Assembly (NCBI GenBank): GCA_945897085.1
Contig: CAMDEU010000010.1
Coordinates: 1 to 39,738 of the forward strand
Length of the DNA: 39,738 bases
Reading direction: 5' to 3'
Source of the DNA: Spirosoma fluviale
GTDB taxonomy: Bacteria > Bacteroidota > Bacteroidia > Cytophagales > Cyclobacteriaceae
Made by a program: the position numbers and the translations under genes. The notes under the pieces were generated by a model. That model made no database searches. It worked only from the letters and a program-made list of their open reading frames with translations, and had not been told where the DNA came from. Shown piece after piece: positions 23,597 to 31,614 of the stretch (within the stretch, counting starts at the first letter, position 1; the number at the start of each line of letters is the position of its first letter).

Positions 23597-26002
23597 TTAA
23601 TTTCTCAATGGTTTTCCCTTAAACAAAATACTATGTATTCGCTCCAGCGTCTTTTTCTCTCCAGTCAAACTAAGGAAGGCTTCGCGCTCCAAGTCCAACA
23701 AGTACTGTTCCGTAACCTCTGTAGGGGAAGACAGGTCGCCTCCAGCCATCACATTGGCTAGCTTTTTGGCAATCTTGGCATCGTGCTCGGAGATGTAGCC
23801 CCCATAGATCATTCCCATTACCCCTGCTTCAAAGTAGGCTAGGGCGCTTTTGCCCAATACTTTGATGTTGCGCTGAGGAAGAGGTTGGGTATAGCCTAGA
23901 TCTGAGCGCGAAATAACCTTTGATTTCGCGTCTGCCAACTGTCTTTTCCGGTTGAGAGAAATTCCGTCACTGACCCGCAAGTAGCCCAGTCCTCTCGCCT
24001 CTTCTGCTGAAGTAGACACCTTGGCGGTAGCAATATTCATGAAGTACTCCTGAAGCTGGTTGAGCTCTACGTCACCCCCAATGATGCCATTGGAGAAGCG
24101 GAGGGTCATCTCCTTGGTTCCTCCTCCGGCAGGGATTAGGCCTACCCCTACTTCGACCAAGCCCATGTACAGTTCAGCATGTGCCTGAATGTGATCGGCA
24201 TGGAGCGACAATTCGCATCCACCACCGAGCGCCATATTATGCGGCGCTACCACTACGGGTACGGAGGAGAAACGTGCCCGAGTCATCGTATTTTGAAACT
24301 GGGCTATCATCAAGTTTATTTCGTCAAACTCCTGGTCTCCGGCAAACATAAAGAGCATGGCCAAGTTGGCTCCTGCAGAGAAATTGCCTCCTTCGTTGCC
24401 GATTACAAGTCCTTTGTAGGATTTTTCGGCCATGCCAATCGCCGTATTGATGCCCTCAATAACTTCAGCGCCCATGGAATTCATTTTGCTATGAAACTCA
24501 AGGCCAATGACCTCGTCTCCTAGGTCCACGACAGTAGCTCCTGCATTTCCCCAGACCTTCTTACCCGCAGACTTCAGTGTATCCAAAATGACAAACTCCT
24601 CCATTCCAGGAATCTCCTTGTAAGACTTGGAGGGGATGTCGTAGTATGTTTTTTTGCCATTCACAATCTTGTAGAAAGACTCGTGGCCGGCAGCCAGAAG
24701 TTCGTGTACCCAGGTTGCCGCCTTTTCTCCGGCTGCTTCCATCTTTGCAACGGTCTCCTTTACGCCAAGCGCATCCCAAGTTTCAAATGGACCAAGCTCC
24801 CAGCCAAAGCCGGCGCCTACCGCTTGATCTATGCGATAGAGCTCGTCAGAGATTTCTGGAATACGGTGAGAGCAATACTTAAACAAGTCGTAAAAAGAGG
24901 CTCGGTAAAACTCACCTGCTCGATCTTCAAAGTTGACAAGTAAGCGGAGGCGTTTTTTCAAGTCGTCTACTTCCTTGGCCGCCTCAAGCGCTTTAAACTT
25001 CGGCTTCTCTACGTCTTTGTAGGTGAAGGTCTTTAAATCTAGTTCTTGAAGCTCCTTGGTTCCGTCCGGGTGACGGGTCATTTTGAAATATCCTTGACCG
25101 GTCTTGTCCCCAAACCATTTGTTGTTGTACAAGACCTCCACAATTTTGGGAAGGATAAATTTGTCTCTGGATTCGTCGTGCGGAAGGGCGTTGTAGAGGT
25201 TATTGGATACGTTGACCGTGGTGTCCAGTCCCACTACATCCATGGTGCGGAAGGTGGCGGACTTGGCTCTGCCAATTACCGGACCGGTAAGCTTGTCTAC
25301 TTCGGAAACTCCAAAACCCATCTTCTCAATCGCGTGCATGCCCGAAATGATGGCATAGACGCCGATTCGGTTGGCGATAAAGGCTGGAGTATCCTTACAA
25401 AGAACTGTCTCCTTGCCTAGATACAGGTCTCCATAGGCCATCAAAAAGTCAATTAGCTCCGGTTTGGTTTTTGGACCCGGAATAATTTCCAATAGTTTCA
25501 GGTAGCGGGGGGGATTGAAAAAGTGGGTGCCTGCAAAATGCGCCTGGAAATCTTCAGACCGGCCTTCCGACATCAAGTGCATCGGGATACCTGAAGTATT
25601 AGAGGTAATCAACGTGCCTGGCTTTCTGTATTTTTCTACTTTTTCAAATAGCTGCTGTTTGATATCCAAGCGCTCTACCACCACCTCAATGACCCAATCG
25701 TAGTCCTTGATTTTGGGAAGGTCGTCGTCAAAATTGCCTGTGGTGATTCTTGAAGCAAAGGCTTTGTCATAGATAGAAGAGGGGTTTGCTTTTAGCGTAT
25801 TTTGGAGGGCAGTGGTCACGATTCGGTTCCGAACAAACGGAGACTCCTTCGTCAGCCCTTTCTTTTGTTCCTCCTCATTGAGTTCAAAAGGGACAATGTC
25901 CAGCAAAAGTACCTGCACGCCAATGTTGGCAAAGTGACAGGCAATTCTGGATCCCATTACCCCTGAGCCTAAAATGGCTACTTTTTTAATGGTTCTATTC
26001 AT
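23597..26002 (-). CDS. fadN: 3-Hydroxyacyl-CoA dehydrogenase / enoyl-CoA hydratase fusion (FadN type)
   Basis: This bifunctional beta-oxidation enzyme hydrates enoyl-CoA and oxidises 3-hydroxyacyl-CoA with NAD. Domain order is NAD-binding dehydrogenase first (GSGVMGSRIACHFANIG near residue 12; catalytic His in AGTHFFNPPRYLKLLEIIPG; LCKDTPAFIANRIG), then its C-terminal domains (about 190-430), and the hydratase last (about 490-720), with NEGGNFSAGANL and both expected acidic residues in ALGGGCEL and GLVEVGVGLIP. This order is the reverse of E. coli FadB and the same as Bacillus FadN; length (801) is close to FadN. It starts 11 bp downstream of the marR gene, so the two share a transcript. Confidence 0.92.
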   Translation of the reverse strand: MNRTIKKVAILGSGVMGSRIACHFANIGVQVLLLDIVPFELNEEEQKKGLTKESPFVRNRIVTTALQNTLKANPSSIYDKAFASRITTGNFDDDLPKIKDYDWVIEVVVERLDIKQQLFEKVEKYRKPGTLITSNTSGIPMHLMSEGRSEDFQAHFAGTHFFNPPRYLKLLEIIPGPKTKPELIDFLMAYGDLYLGKETVLCKDTPAFIANRIGVYAIISGMHAIEKMGFGVSEVDKLTGPVIGRAKSATFRTMDVVGLDTTVNVSNNLYNALPHDESRDKFILPKIVEVLYNNKWFGDKTGQGYFKMTRHPDGTKELQELDLKTFTYKDVEKPKFKALEAAKEVDDLKKRLRLLVNFEDRAGEFYRASFYDLFKYCSHRIPEISDELYRIDQAVGAGFGWELGPFETWDALGVKETVAKMEAAGEKAATWVHELLAAGHESFYKIVNGKKTYYDIPSKSYKEIPGMEEFVILDTLKSAGKKVWGNAGATVVDLGDEVIGLEFHSKMNSMGAEVIEGINTAIGMAEKSYKGLVIGNEGGNFSAGANLAMLFMFAGDQEFDEINLMIAQFQNTMTRARFSSVPVVVAPHNMALGGGCELSLHADHIQAHAELYMGLVEVGVGLIPAGGGTKEMTLRFSNGIIGGDVELNQLQEYFMNIATAKVSTSAEEARGLGYLRVSDGISLNRKRQLADAKSKVISRSDLGYTQPLPQRNIKVLGKSALAYFEAGVMGMIYGGYISEHDAKIAKKLANVMAGGDLSSPTEVTEQYLLDLEREAFLSLTGEKKTLERIHSILFKGKPLRN

Positions 26003-26013
26003 GGTATATCTTG

Positions 26014-26496
26014 TTAGAATGCGTTGCTGTGGATTTCCTGCTCTCTAAATCCGGAAATGGATTCCTTATTTTGAATTTGATCGATTACTTTTTGAATTTT
26101 TGAAATCACCCCAAGAAAACTAGCGAGCTCTTGTTCGCTGAGAGCTAAACGAATCTGCTCATTAAACCGCTTTACACTTTGAACAGAAATTTCTTTTTTA
26201 CGTTTTCCTTCCTCCGTCAAAAACATGCGGACGGAACGTTTATCTACGGGATCCGCTTTTTTGAAAATCAACCCTTTTTCCTCCATGGTCTTCAACATGC
26301 GCGTAAGGCTACGCGTCTCCAGGCCAATCAGGGGTGCTATTTTGGTGGCCTGTGTACCTTCCTTTGAATTGATGTTAATCAGCACAAAGCCAATGGCAGT
26401 AGTAAAGCCCTCCTCGGCGGCTTGCTGATTGTACATCCTTGAAATGGCATGCCAAGCGCTTTTAATGGGATAATCAACTGTCTCTTCTTTTTTCAT
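26014..26496 (-). CDS. MarR-family transcriptional regulator of the fatty-acid locus
   Basis: This 160-residue winged-helix regulator has the MarR pattern: an N-terminal dimer helix, a DNA-binding part with GTQATKIAPLIGLETRSLTRMLKTMEEKGLIFKKAD and the wing DKRSVRMFLTEEGKRKKE. Only 11 bp separate it from the fadN-like gene, so it is the first gene of that operon and probably regulates it and itself. The ligand may be an acyl-CoA, as for other regulators of fatty-acid degradation, but nothing in the sequence proves this. A 14-bp perfect palindrome 45 bp upstream is the obvious operator candidate. Confidence 0.88.
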   Translation of the reverse strand: MKKEETVDYPIKSAWHAISRMYNQQAAEEGFTTAIGFVLININSKEGTQATKIAPLIGLETRSLTRMLKTMEEKGLIFKKADPVDKRSVRMFLTEEGKRKKEISVQSVKRFNEQIRLALSEQELASFLGVISKIQKVIDQIQNKESISGFREQEIHSNAF

Positions 26497-26522
26497 AGGT
26501 CTTTCCGTGCTAGGATAGAAAG

Positions 26523-26555
26523 CCTAAATTAGAAAAATTTTGTATGCATGCATAC
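26523..26555 (-). promoter_or_regulatory. marR promoter with perfect palindromic operator candidate
   Basis: GTATGCATGCATAC (26542-26555) is a perfect 14-bp palindrome flanked by A/T-rich sequence. On the minus strand, TAATTTAG (26530-26523) lies 11 bp further towards marR and matches the -7 box TAnnTTTG except for one base. The palindrome would then cover the -33 region, a typical site for repression by a dimeric MarR protein. Confidence 0.6.
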
Positions 26556-26571
26556 TATTTTGGAAAAAATT

Positions 26572-26603
26572 GTACCATGTACCAAGTACGAAGTACCATG
26601 TAT
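26572..26603 (+). repeat. GTAC heptad array 6
   Basis: Perfect GTAC at 26572, 26579, 26586 and 26593 plus GTAT at 26600, all in 7-bp phase, spacers CAT, CAA, GAA, CAT. It is inverted relative to array 7, which lies at the other end of the same gap. Confidence 0.85.
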
Positions 26604-26676
26604 AAAACATCGTATCAGATACCTGCATTACGTAGGCCTGCTTTGTTTTTAGATAATCACTTGGAAGAAAAGTTAA

Positions 26677-26727
26677 AAACCACATAGGAGGCACATAGGT
26701 TTTAACTATATGCCTCCTATGTGGTTT
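26677..26727. repeat. 17-bp inverted repeat (ACCACATAGGAGGCA family)
   Basis: AAACCACATAGGAGGCA (26677-26693) and its exact reverse complement (26711-26727) enclose a 17-nt loop. The left arm continues as CATAGG, so the word CACATAGG occurs twice in a row. A related sequence in inverse orientation is at 39432-39460. It may be a terminator or a small mobile repeat; the trailing AAAAA favours a structured RNA only on one strand. Confidence 0.7.
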
Positions 26728-26795
26728 AAAAAGCCTCTTTACTCTTTTCTTCCCTCTGCTGCCAGTACGAAAGATTAAAGTCTTATTGGGAATTT

Positions 26796-26827
26796 CTACT
26801 TGGTACTTTGTACCTGGTACATTGTAC
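26796..26827 (-). repeat. GTAC heptad array 7 (3' of the acyl-CoA ligase gene)
   Basis: GTAC at 26803, 26810, 26817 and 26824, exact 7-bp period, with CTAC at 26796 in phase. The last unit directly touches the ligase stop codon (26828-26830). Confidence 0.85.
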
Positions 26828-28576
26828 TTATTTCGTATACAAAGCCTCTACTCGATCCGCGTACTTTTCCATGATTACCTTTCTTTTAAGTTTCATGGTA
26901 GGAGTAAGCTCCCCGGTCTCAATTCCCCAAGAGGTATCCAGCAATTCAAATCGCTTGATCTGTTCCCAGTTGCCAAAAAACTGATTAAACTGCTCTACTT
27001 CGTTCAAGAACTTCTCCTGAACTTTTTCGTTTTGAATCATTTCGGCATCCGTGGTATAGGCAATATCATTTCGTTTGCAGAACTCTTTTAATCCATCGAA
27101 GCTAGGTACAATCAGGGCCCCTGGATAGTTACGGTCGGCGCCCACAACAATCAATTGCTCAATAATGGGTGATTCCTTAAACTTATTTTCCATCGCCTGT
27201 GGAGCAATATATTTACCTCCAGAGGTTTTGAACATCTCTTTCTTTCGATCGGTAATCTTCAAATACCTTCCATCAAGCACTCCAATATCTCCGGTATGGA
27301 ACCAGCCATTTTTAATTACCTCAGCGGTCATCTCTGGCTCCTTATAGTAGCCCTGCATTACGTTCGGTCCCTTTACGAGAATCTCCCCATCCTGAGCTAT
27401 TTTCACTTCTACATCTTTTACAATCTTCCCCACATATCCAATGCGTATTTCTTCTTTAGTGCCTATTGAAGCAGTGACGACTGGTGAAGTTTCCGTAAGA
27501 CCATAACCTTCACATACCTTGATGCCTGCGGCCCAAAAAACGCGAGCCAAACGTGGCTGTAACGCAGAAGCTCCCGAATTAATTTGCAGGATATTTCCTC
27601 CCAAGGCCTCTCTCCATTTCGAGAAAATAAGTTTGTTGGCAATCTTCAACTGAAAATCATACCAGCTTCCCATATTTGCTGCAGGGTCGTTTCTAAGCCC
27701 TAATTCCAAGGCCCAGAAAAACAGTTTTTTCTTAACTCCTGTGAGTTCATAACCTTTCGCTACAATTTTATCGTAGACTTTTTCAAGCAAACGAGGAACT
27801 GTATTGAAAAGATGGGGCTGGACTTCTTTCAGGTTATCTCCAATAGTTTCCATATTTTCAGCATAGTAAACTGAGTAACCCATGTACATAAAACAGAAAG
27901 AAGCTGTTCGCTCAAAAATATGGCAGAGGGGAAGGAAGCTCAAAACTTTGGATGTTCCTATTGGAGGAGACATAATATGCGATACTGATATCAAATTTGA
28001 AAGCACATTTGCATGAGTCAACATCACTCCTTTAGGTTTACCAGTAGTTCCAGAAGTATAAATAATCGTAAATAAGTCTTCGGGCTTTACACTCGATTTG
28101 TGAGCCGCTAAAGAATTAAAATCACCCGATTTTCCTTGTCCTTGCACTTCTGTCCAATGTGCCACTTCAGACAAACGATCAAACGAGTAGATCTTTCTTC
28201 CACTGGACGCCTGTAGCGCTTTGTCATAGATCGTCTGATCTCCAGCAAAAATGAGCTTCACTTCCGCATGGTCAAAAATATAGGCATAATCCGCAATCGT
28301 GATGGTTGGATACATCGGAACTGATATCACCCCTATTTGCTGCAAGGCCAAATCGATAAAATTCCATTCTGGACGATTTTCAGAAATGATGGCCACTTTT
28401 TCTCCTGGCTGTATTCCCTGCTCCAAAAAACCCAAACTCAATTCATCGATGATGTTTTGAACTTCTTTTGACGAGTACGTTTTCCAAATGCCTTCTTCCT
28501 TTCTTCCGAAAGCGATCTCCTTATTAAATTTGCTAATCTGATAGGGAATAATATCAAATAAACGGGTAAGTTCCAT
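26828..28576 (-). CDS. Long-chain fatty-acid-CoA ligase (AMP-forming)
   Basis: This adenylate-forming enzyme activates fatty acids to acyl-CoA with ATP, feeding the beta-oxidation genes downstream. The 582-residue protein has the P-loop-like motif IIYTSGTTGKPKGVMLTH, GYGLTETSPVV, the FHTGDIGVLDGRYLKITDRKKEMFKTSGGKYIAPQ block with the hinge and the C-terminal catalytic lysine region, as in the long-chain (FadD15/FACL) subgroup. There is no obvious membrane segment. It is on the same strand as marR-fadN, 331 bp upstream of marR, and is probably a separate transcript. It is the first gene to the left of the candidate origin. Confidence 0.92.
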   Translation of the reverse strand: MELTRLFDIIPYQISKFNKEIAFGRKEEGIWKTYSSKEVQNIIDELSLGFLEQGIQPGEKVAIISENRPEWNFIDLALQQIGVISVPMYPTITIADYAYIFDHAEVKLIFAGDQTIYDKALQASSGRKIYSFDRLSEVAHWTEVQGQGKSGDFNSLAAHKSSVKPEDLFTIIYTSGTTGKPKGVMLTHANVLSNLISVSHIMSPPIGTSKVLSFLPLCHIFERTASFCFMYMGYSVYYAENMETIGDNLKEVQPHLFNTVPRLLEKVYDKIVAKGYELTGVKKKLFFWALELGLRNDPAANMGSWYDFQLKIANKLIFSKWREALGGNILQINSGASALQPRLARVFWAAGIKVCEGYGLTETSPVVTASIGTKEEIRIGYVGKIVKDVEVKIAQDGEILVKGPNVMQGYYKEPEMTAEVIKNGWFHTGDIGVLDGRYLKITDRKKEMFKTSGGKYIAPQAMENKFKESPIIEQLIVVGADRNYPGALIVPSFDGLKEFCKRNDIAYTTDAEMIQNEKVQEKFLNEVEQFNQFFGNWEQIKRFELLDTSWGIETGELTPTMKLKRKVIMEKYADRVEALYTK

Positions 28577-29048
28577 GTCCTACGATTTTGGGTTGATTGA
28601 TTTTATAATATTAACAAATCATTCGTAATTCCACAAGAATAGGATATCCACAGCATTTTATTTACTATATGTATATTAAATTATTTAATTATTAAAACAT
28701 ATAATAGTTATTAAGGCTGTGGACATGTGGAAAAGCTTCTTTTTTAAGCTTAGTCACAATATCATTCTAGTTTTCCTGTTATTTTACACCTGTTATCCAC
28801 AGGATTTCCACTTTGAAGCTCCTGTGCATCAGCGCACTAACTCAAGACCTTGTTTTTTGGGGATGAAGCGCTATCTCCGTGACGTGTACAATCACCCTGT
28901 GGACAATATGCTTTTGGATAGTGGATAAACTAGCATTTATTCCCAATTATTTTTCCAGAATGAGGATCGCAATTTTACTGGTGGAAAACTCCTGATTCTC
29001 AAGATATTTAAACGTGCTTATCCACAAAAAATTTATGGGTTATCCACT
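28577..29048. other. Candidate chromosomal replication origin (oriC)
   Basis: The 456-bp noncoding gap is rich in DnaA boxes (consensus TTATCCACA). Perfect: 28793-28801 and 29018-29026. One mismatch: 28644-28652 (ATATCCACA), 28726-28734 (reverse, TTTTCCACA), 28898-28906 (reverse, TTGTCCACA), 28920-28928 (reverse, TTATCCACT) and 29040-29048 (TTATCCACT, which overlaps the 3' end of the lipoprotein gene). Two mismatches: 28718-28726 and 28980-28988. Both orientations occur. The block 28655-28714 has only 4 G/C in 60 bases and borders the boxes, as expected of a duplex-unwinding element. mnmG, a gene often near bacterial origins, and two parS sites lie within 5 kb to the right. dnaA is not in the window. 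Confidence 0.82.
28655..28714. other. Candidate DNA unwinding element of oriC
   Basis: Sixty bases with only four G/C, flanked on the left by the DnaA-like box at 28644-28652 and on the right by the pair at 28718-28734. Confidence 0.7.
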
Positions 29049-30724
29049 GATTTTTTTTCAGTTTTTCGTAATCCAGAAGGATTATTTGCTCGAATAACTA
29101 GGTCCTCTACCGTCCAGCCTCCTCGAACCACAAGATCTCTTGTCTGTTCTTCTCCTTCGTAATAGAAGACTCGTTCCGCAGATCTACGCGTCTGGTAATT
29201 TGAAGGATCCCAAATCCCATTTCCATTTCGATCTTCAATTACTCGTAAACTATAGGTTCCAGGGTCTAGAAGGCTAAAAGAAAATTTGCTCTCGTTGTCG
29301 AGTTTCAGCTCGTACTCAATCTCCTTTTTCCCACTGATTAACTGAACGACTAATTTTCCGTCGGTACCCCTGATCTCTCCGCTTATGCCATCTGCTAAAT
29401 TTTTTCGTTTTAACTTCCTATAGTTGGCCTGTATGGGCTTTTCGTTTACTTCTCCTTCGATGTCCTGAAAGGTAGAATCTGCGGCAATTAACGATATTAA
29501 GTCCGTTTCTATGGAATCTGGAAGAAATAGGTTTATCCGTAATAGATCCCTTTTGCTTGAATCTGCAAAGCTGAGCATCTCTTTACGGATTGGAATTAAA
29601 ATACTATCGGCTTTAATGGCCAAAGAATCCATTCGAATTTGTGTAATGGGCTTATTAAAATTTAATTCCATCGACAATTTTTGATAGAAGCTCTTCCCTG
29701 AATTCACCTGAATGGTTAGCTTCTCTGCTTTTCTATCCGATGGAGGAAACTTGGCCCATACTAGAGAATCCTTGCTAAATCCCACAGAATCCTTGAGGGA
29801 AATTTTCAACGGAATGCTATCTGAAATGGGGCTTTTTTTGAAAAAACGAAGGCGCTTGTCTCCTTGAACGTAAAATATACGGTCTCCTAGACCTTCGATT
29901 TCGACCTGTGTTTGGAGCGGATTCCGGTTGAGCACTACATCAAAATTCTTTCCAAATGAGGCTGTGCGGAGGAATTTGATGGGGTTGAGATCTGCTTTAG
30001 ATAGGTTGAAAAAGGCAGAATCACTACTGTTAGCATCCAAATTAAGCGTGTCTGGCAAGAAATCATAATCCTCGCTCTTGTACTCTGCTTTTAGGTTTCC
30101 GTTGTTGTCTCTCCAGGCATAGGCCCTGTAAGCGCCCGCTTTTAGGTTAGTCAGGTTAAAATTACCCAGGGTATCCACTTGTCCTAGGTAGTAGGGTGGC
30201 GCAGTAAATACATCTGTACTATCGTCTAATGGATAAATGCCTACCAATACATTTCTGTAATCTTCGGATTGCTCTGAATAGGGAAATCGAAGCGATCCAG
30301 AGAGGTTTAAGCTGTCAATTTGATTCCCTGTTGAAATGACCAATTTTAGTTTTTCTGCCGGATTTCGTTCTGAAATATCCACCACTGATTTTTGAAAGTC
30401 AAATACATAGGTGGTACTGTCCTCCAGCTCTTGTTTAAGAAGTACGGTAATTGTGTTTTTGAGTGCGATAAATTCCACCAGATCTTTGTTGATCTTTGGG
30501 GTGATTACCACGCCCTTCGCTGGATTTTCTAAGCCTACATATTCATCAAAGGTCAACACAATTCTTTCAGGACTGATTGATGTGCTCTGATCTTTAGGGC
30601 TGCTTTCAATTAGTTTTGGGGGATCTTCGTCGCTTGGCCCGCCCATTGGCGAACTTTGCTTGGCACAGGAAAGGAAAACCAGGCAGGTAAAAAAGAGTAG
30701 CGCTATGTAAAAGAGGTTTTTCAC
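29033..30724 (-). CDS. Lipoprotein with N-terminal SbsA-type Ig-like domain, function unknown
   Basis: This 563-residue protein begins with a lipoprotein signal (LFFTCLVFLSC, lipidated Cys near residue 20). Residues about 35-130 look like an SbsA/Big_5 Ig-like domain (DPPKLIESSPKDQS, RIVLTFDEYV, VVITPKI, TTYVFDF). The rest is beta-rich, with a prealbumin/carboxypeptidase-regulatory-like segment (GNFNLTNLKAGAYRAYAWRDNNGN and later GTYSLRVIEDRNGNGIWDP). No catalytic motif is evident. The start is GTG (30724-30722), overlapping the methyltransferase stop by 4 nt (GTGA); the next Met is beyond the lipobox, so this start is firm. It is the last gene of the mnmG run and its 3' end carries a DnaA-like box. 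Confidence 0.8.
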   Translation of the reverse strand: MKNLFYIALLFFTCLVFLSCAKQSSPMGGPSDEDPPKLIESSPKDQSTSISPERIVLTFDEYVGLENPAKGVVITPKINKDLVEFIALKNTITVLLKQELEDSTTYVFDFQKSVVDISERNPAEKLKLVISTGNQIDSLNLSGSLRFPYSEQSEDYRNVLVGIYPLDDSTDVFTAPPYYLGQVDTLGNFNLTNLKAGAYRAYAWRDNNGNLKAEYKSEDYDFLPDTLNLDANSSDSAFFNLSKADLNPIKFLRTASFGKNFDVVLNRNPLQTQVEIEGLGDRIFYVQGDKRLRFFKKSPISDSIPLKISLKDSVGFSKDSLVWAKFPPSDRKAEKLTIQVNSGKSFYQKLSMELNFNKPITQIRMDSLAIKADSILIPIRKEMLSFADSSKRDLLRINLFLPDSIETDLISLIAADSTFQDIEGEVNEKPIQANYRKLKRKNLADGISGEIRGTDGKLVVQLISGKKEIEYELKLDNESKFSFSLLDPGTYSLRVIEDRNGNGIWDPSNYQTRRSAERVFYYEGEEQTRDLVVRGGWTVEDLVIRANNPSGLRKTEKKSVDNP

Positions 30725-31614
30725 TTCTTTTTAAAGATAAAGATGTTGCTGGAGTAATTTCCTGGCTTTCCGGCCTTTTGATTGGAGCGATATCCTTGCA
30801 TGACCGCCTTGAAATAGCGTGAAATGAGACCCGATTTTGGGTTTTTGTATCCCTCAGAAAGCAGGCTTACATAATAGGAATCATAGGCAAGGGGTTCTAT
30901 CCGTACCAATTCTAGTCCAAATTGTGCTTGGAAGATGGTCATGGACTTTTCAGAGAAGTGGTACAAGTGCCTTGGTACATCGTAGCCAGCCCAATCATTC
31001 CCGTAGTGTTTGGCGTCTGCCGATTCAGGATTTGGAACAGCAATTACCAAGTAACCATTTGATTTTAAATGACTTGTGATTTTTTTAACTGTCTTTCTGA
31101 GACTGTGAATGTGTTCCAATACATGAAACAGGGTGACCACATCGTAACTTTCAAGTTCAGATACCTCACTTAAATTTTCTAATACCTCAGTAGGCAATTT
31201 GCCTAAAGCGTGAATTCGGGCTTTTTCACTCGGCTCAATTCCGCTGACCGTCCAGTGTTGCCTTTTTGCTTCTTGGAGAAACTCTCCGGTGCCACATCCA
31301 TAATCCAAGAGGGCCCCACTATTACTTAAGCGGTTGATCAATCCAACCTTTCTTCTGATGCTGGACTTTCTAATTTTTTGGTAGAGCCACTGTGTAAAAT
31401 TCTGAACTTTATCCCCATGTGAGTAGTACTCTTTAAAATCGTAGTAGGGGCCGATCTCTTCCTCCTCGGGACGAGGGTTTGTAAATTGTAGTTCGCAGTC
31501 ACCACAGCGGCATAGCGTAAATTCCTTTTTACTTACTGCATGATCCTTGACTAGAAGGTGGTTGAGGATATTTCCGCTTTTGCAGAGGGGGCATTTTAGG
31601 AGGCGTTCCGACAT
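30721..31614 (-). CDS. Class I SAM-dependent methyltransferase with N-terminal zinc-ribbon-like motif
   Basis: This is a 297-residue methyltransferase of the Methyltransf_23/UbiE-like type. The N-terminus has two CxxC pairs (CPLC at residues 8-11 and CRCGDC near 34-39), typical of a small zinc ribbon, followed by QFTNPRP. The SAM site is LLDYGCGTGEFLQ, with the acidic residue in GIEPSEKA, then YDVVTLFHVLEHIHSL and YLVIAVPNPES. Such proteins with a zinc ribbon often act on sugars or lipid-linked glycans, but the substrate is not evident. Its ATG overlaps the mnmG stop by one base (TAATG), and its stop overlaps the following lipoprotein start, so all three are translationally coupled. Confidence 0.86.
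   Translation of the reverse strand: MSERLLKCPLCKSGNILNHLLVKDHAVSKKEFTLCRCGDCELQFTNPRPEEEEIGPYYDFKEYYSHGDKVQNFTQWLYQKIRKSSIRRKVGLINRLSNSGALLDYGCGTGEFLQEAKRQHWTVSGIEPSEKARIHALGKLPTEVLENLSEVSELESYDVVTLFHVLEHIHSLRKTVKKITSHLKSNGYLVIAVPNPESADAKHYGNDWAGYDVPRHLYHFSEKSMTIFQAQFGLELVRIEPLAYDSYYVSLLSEGYKNPKSGLISRYFKAVMQGYRSNQKAGKPGNYSSNIFIFKKK

Larger units (their letters stand above)
26497..26827. repeat. Gap between acyl-CoA ligase and marR: operator candidate plus repeats
   Basis: This 331-bp noncoding gap holds, from the marR side: the marR promoter/operator area (26523-26555), an inverse GTAC heptad array (26572-26603), a long hairpin (26677-26727) and a forward GTAC array ending at the ligase stop codon (26796-26827). 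No ORF with a recognisable product is present. Confidence 0.7.

Noticed and set aside
20078-26827. GTAC arrays as a CRISPR array
   Set aside because: The period is 7 bp with 3-nt variable parts; there are no 20-40-bp repeats with unique spacers and no cas gene.
28719-28928. A 69-codon open frame inside the DnaA-box region, with a hydrophobic N-terminus
   Set aside because: It consists largely of DnaA-box sequence translated by chance, has no recognisable motif and lies in the best origin candidate.
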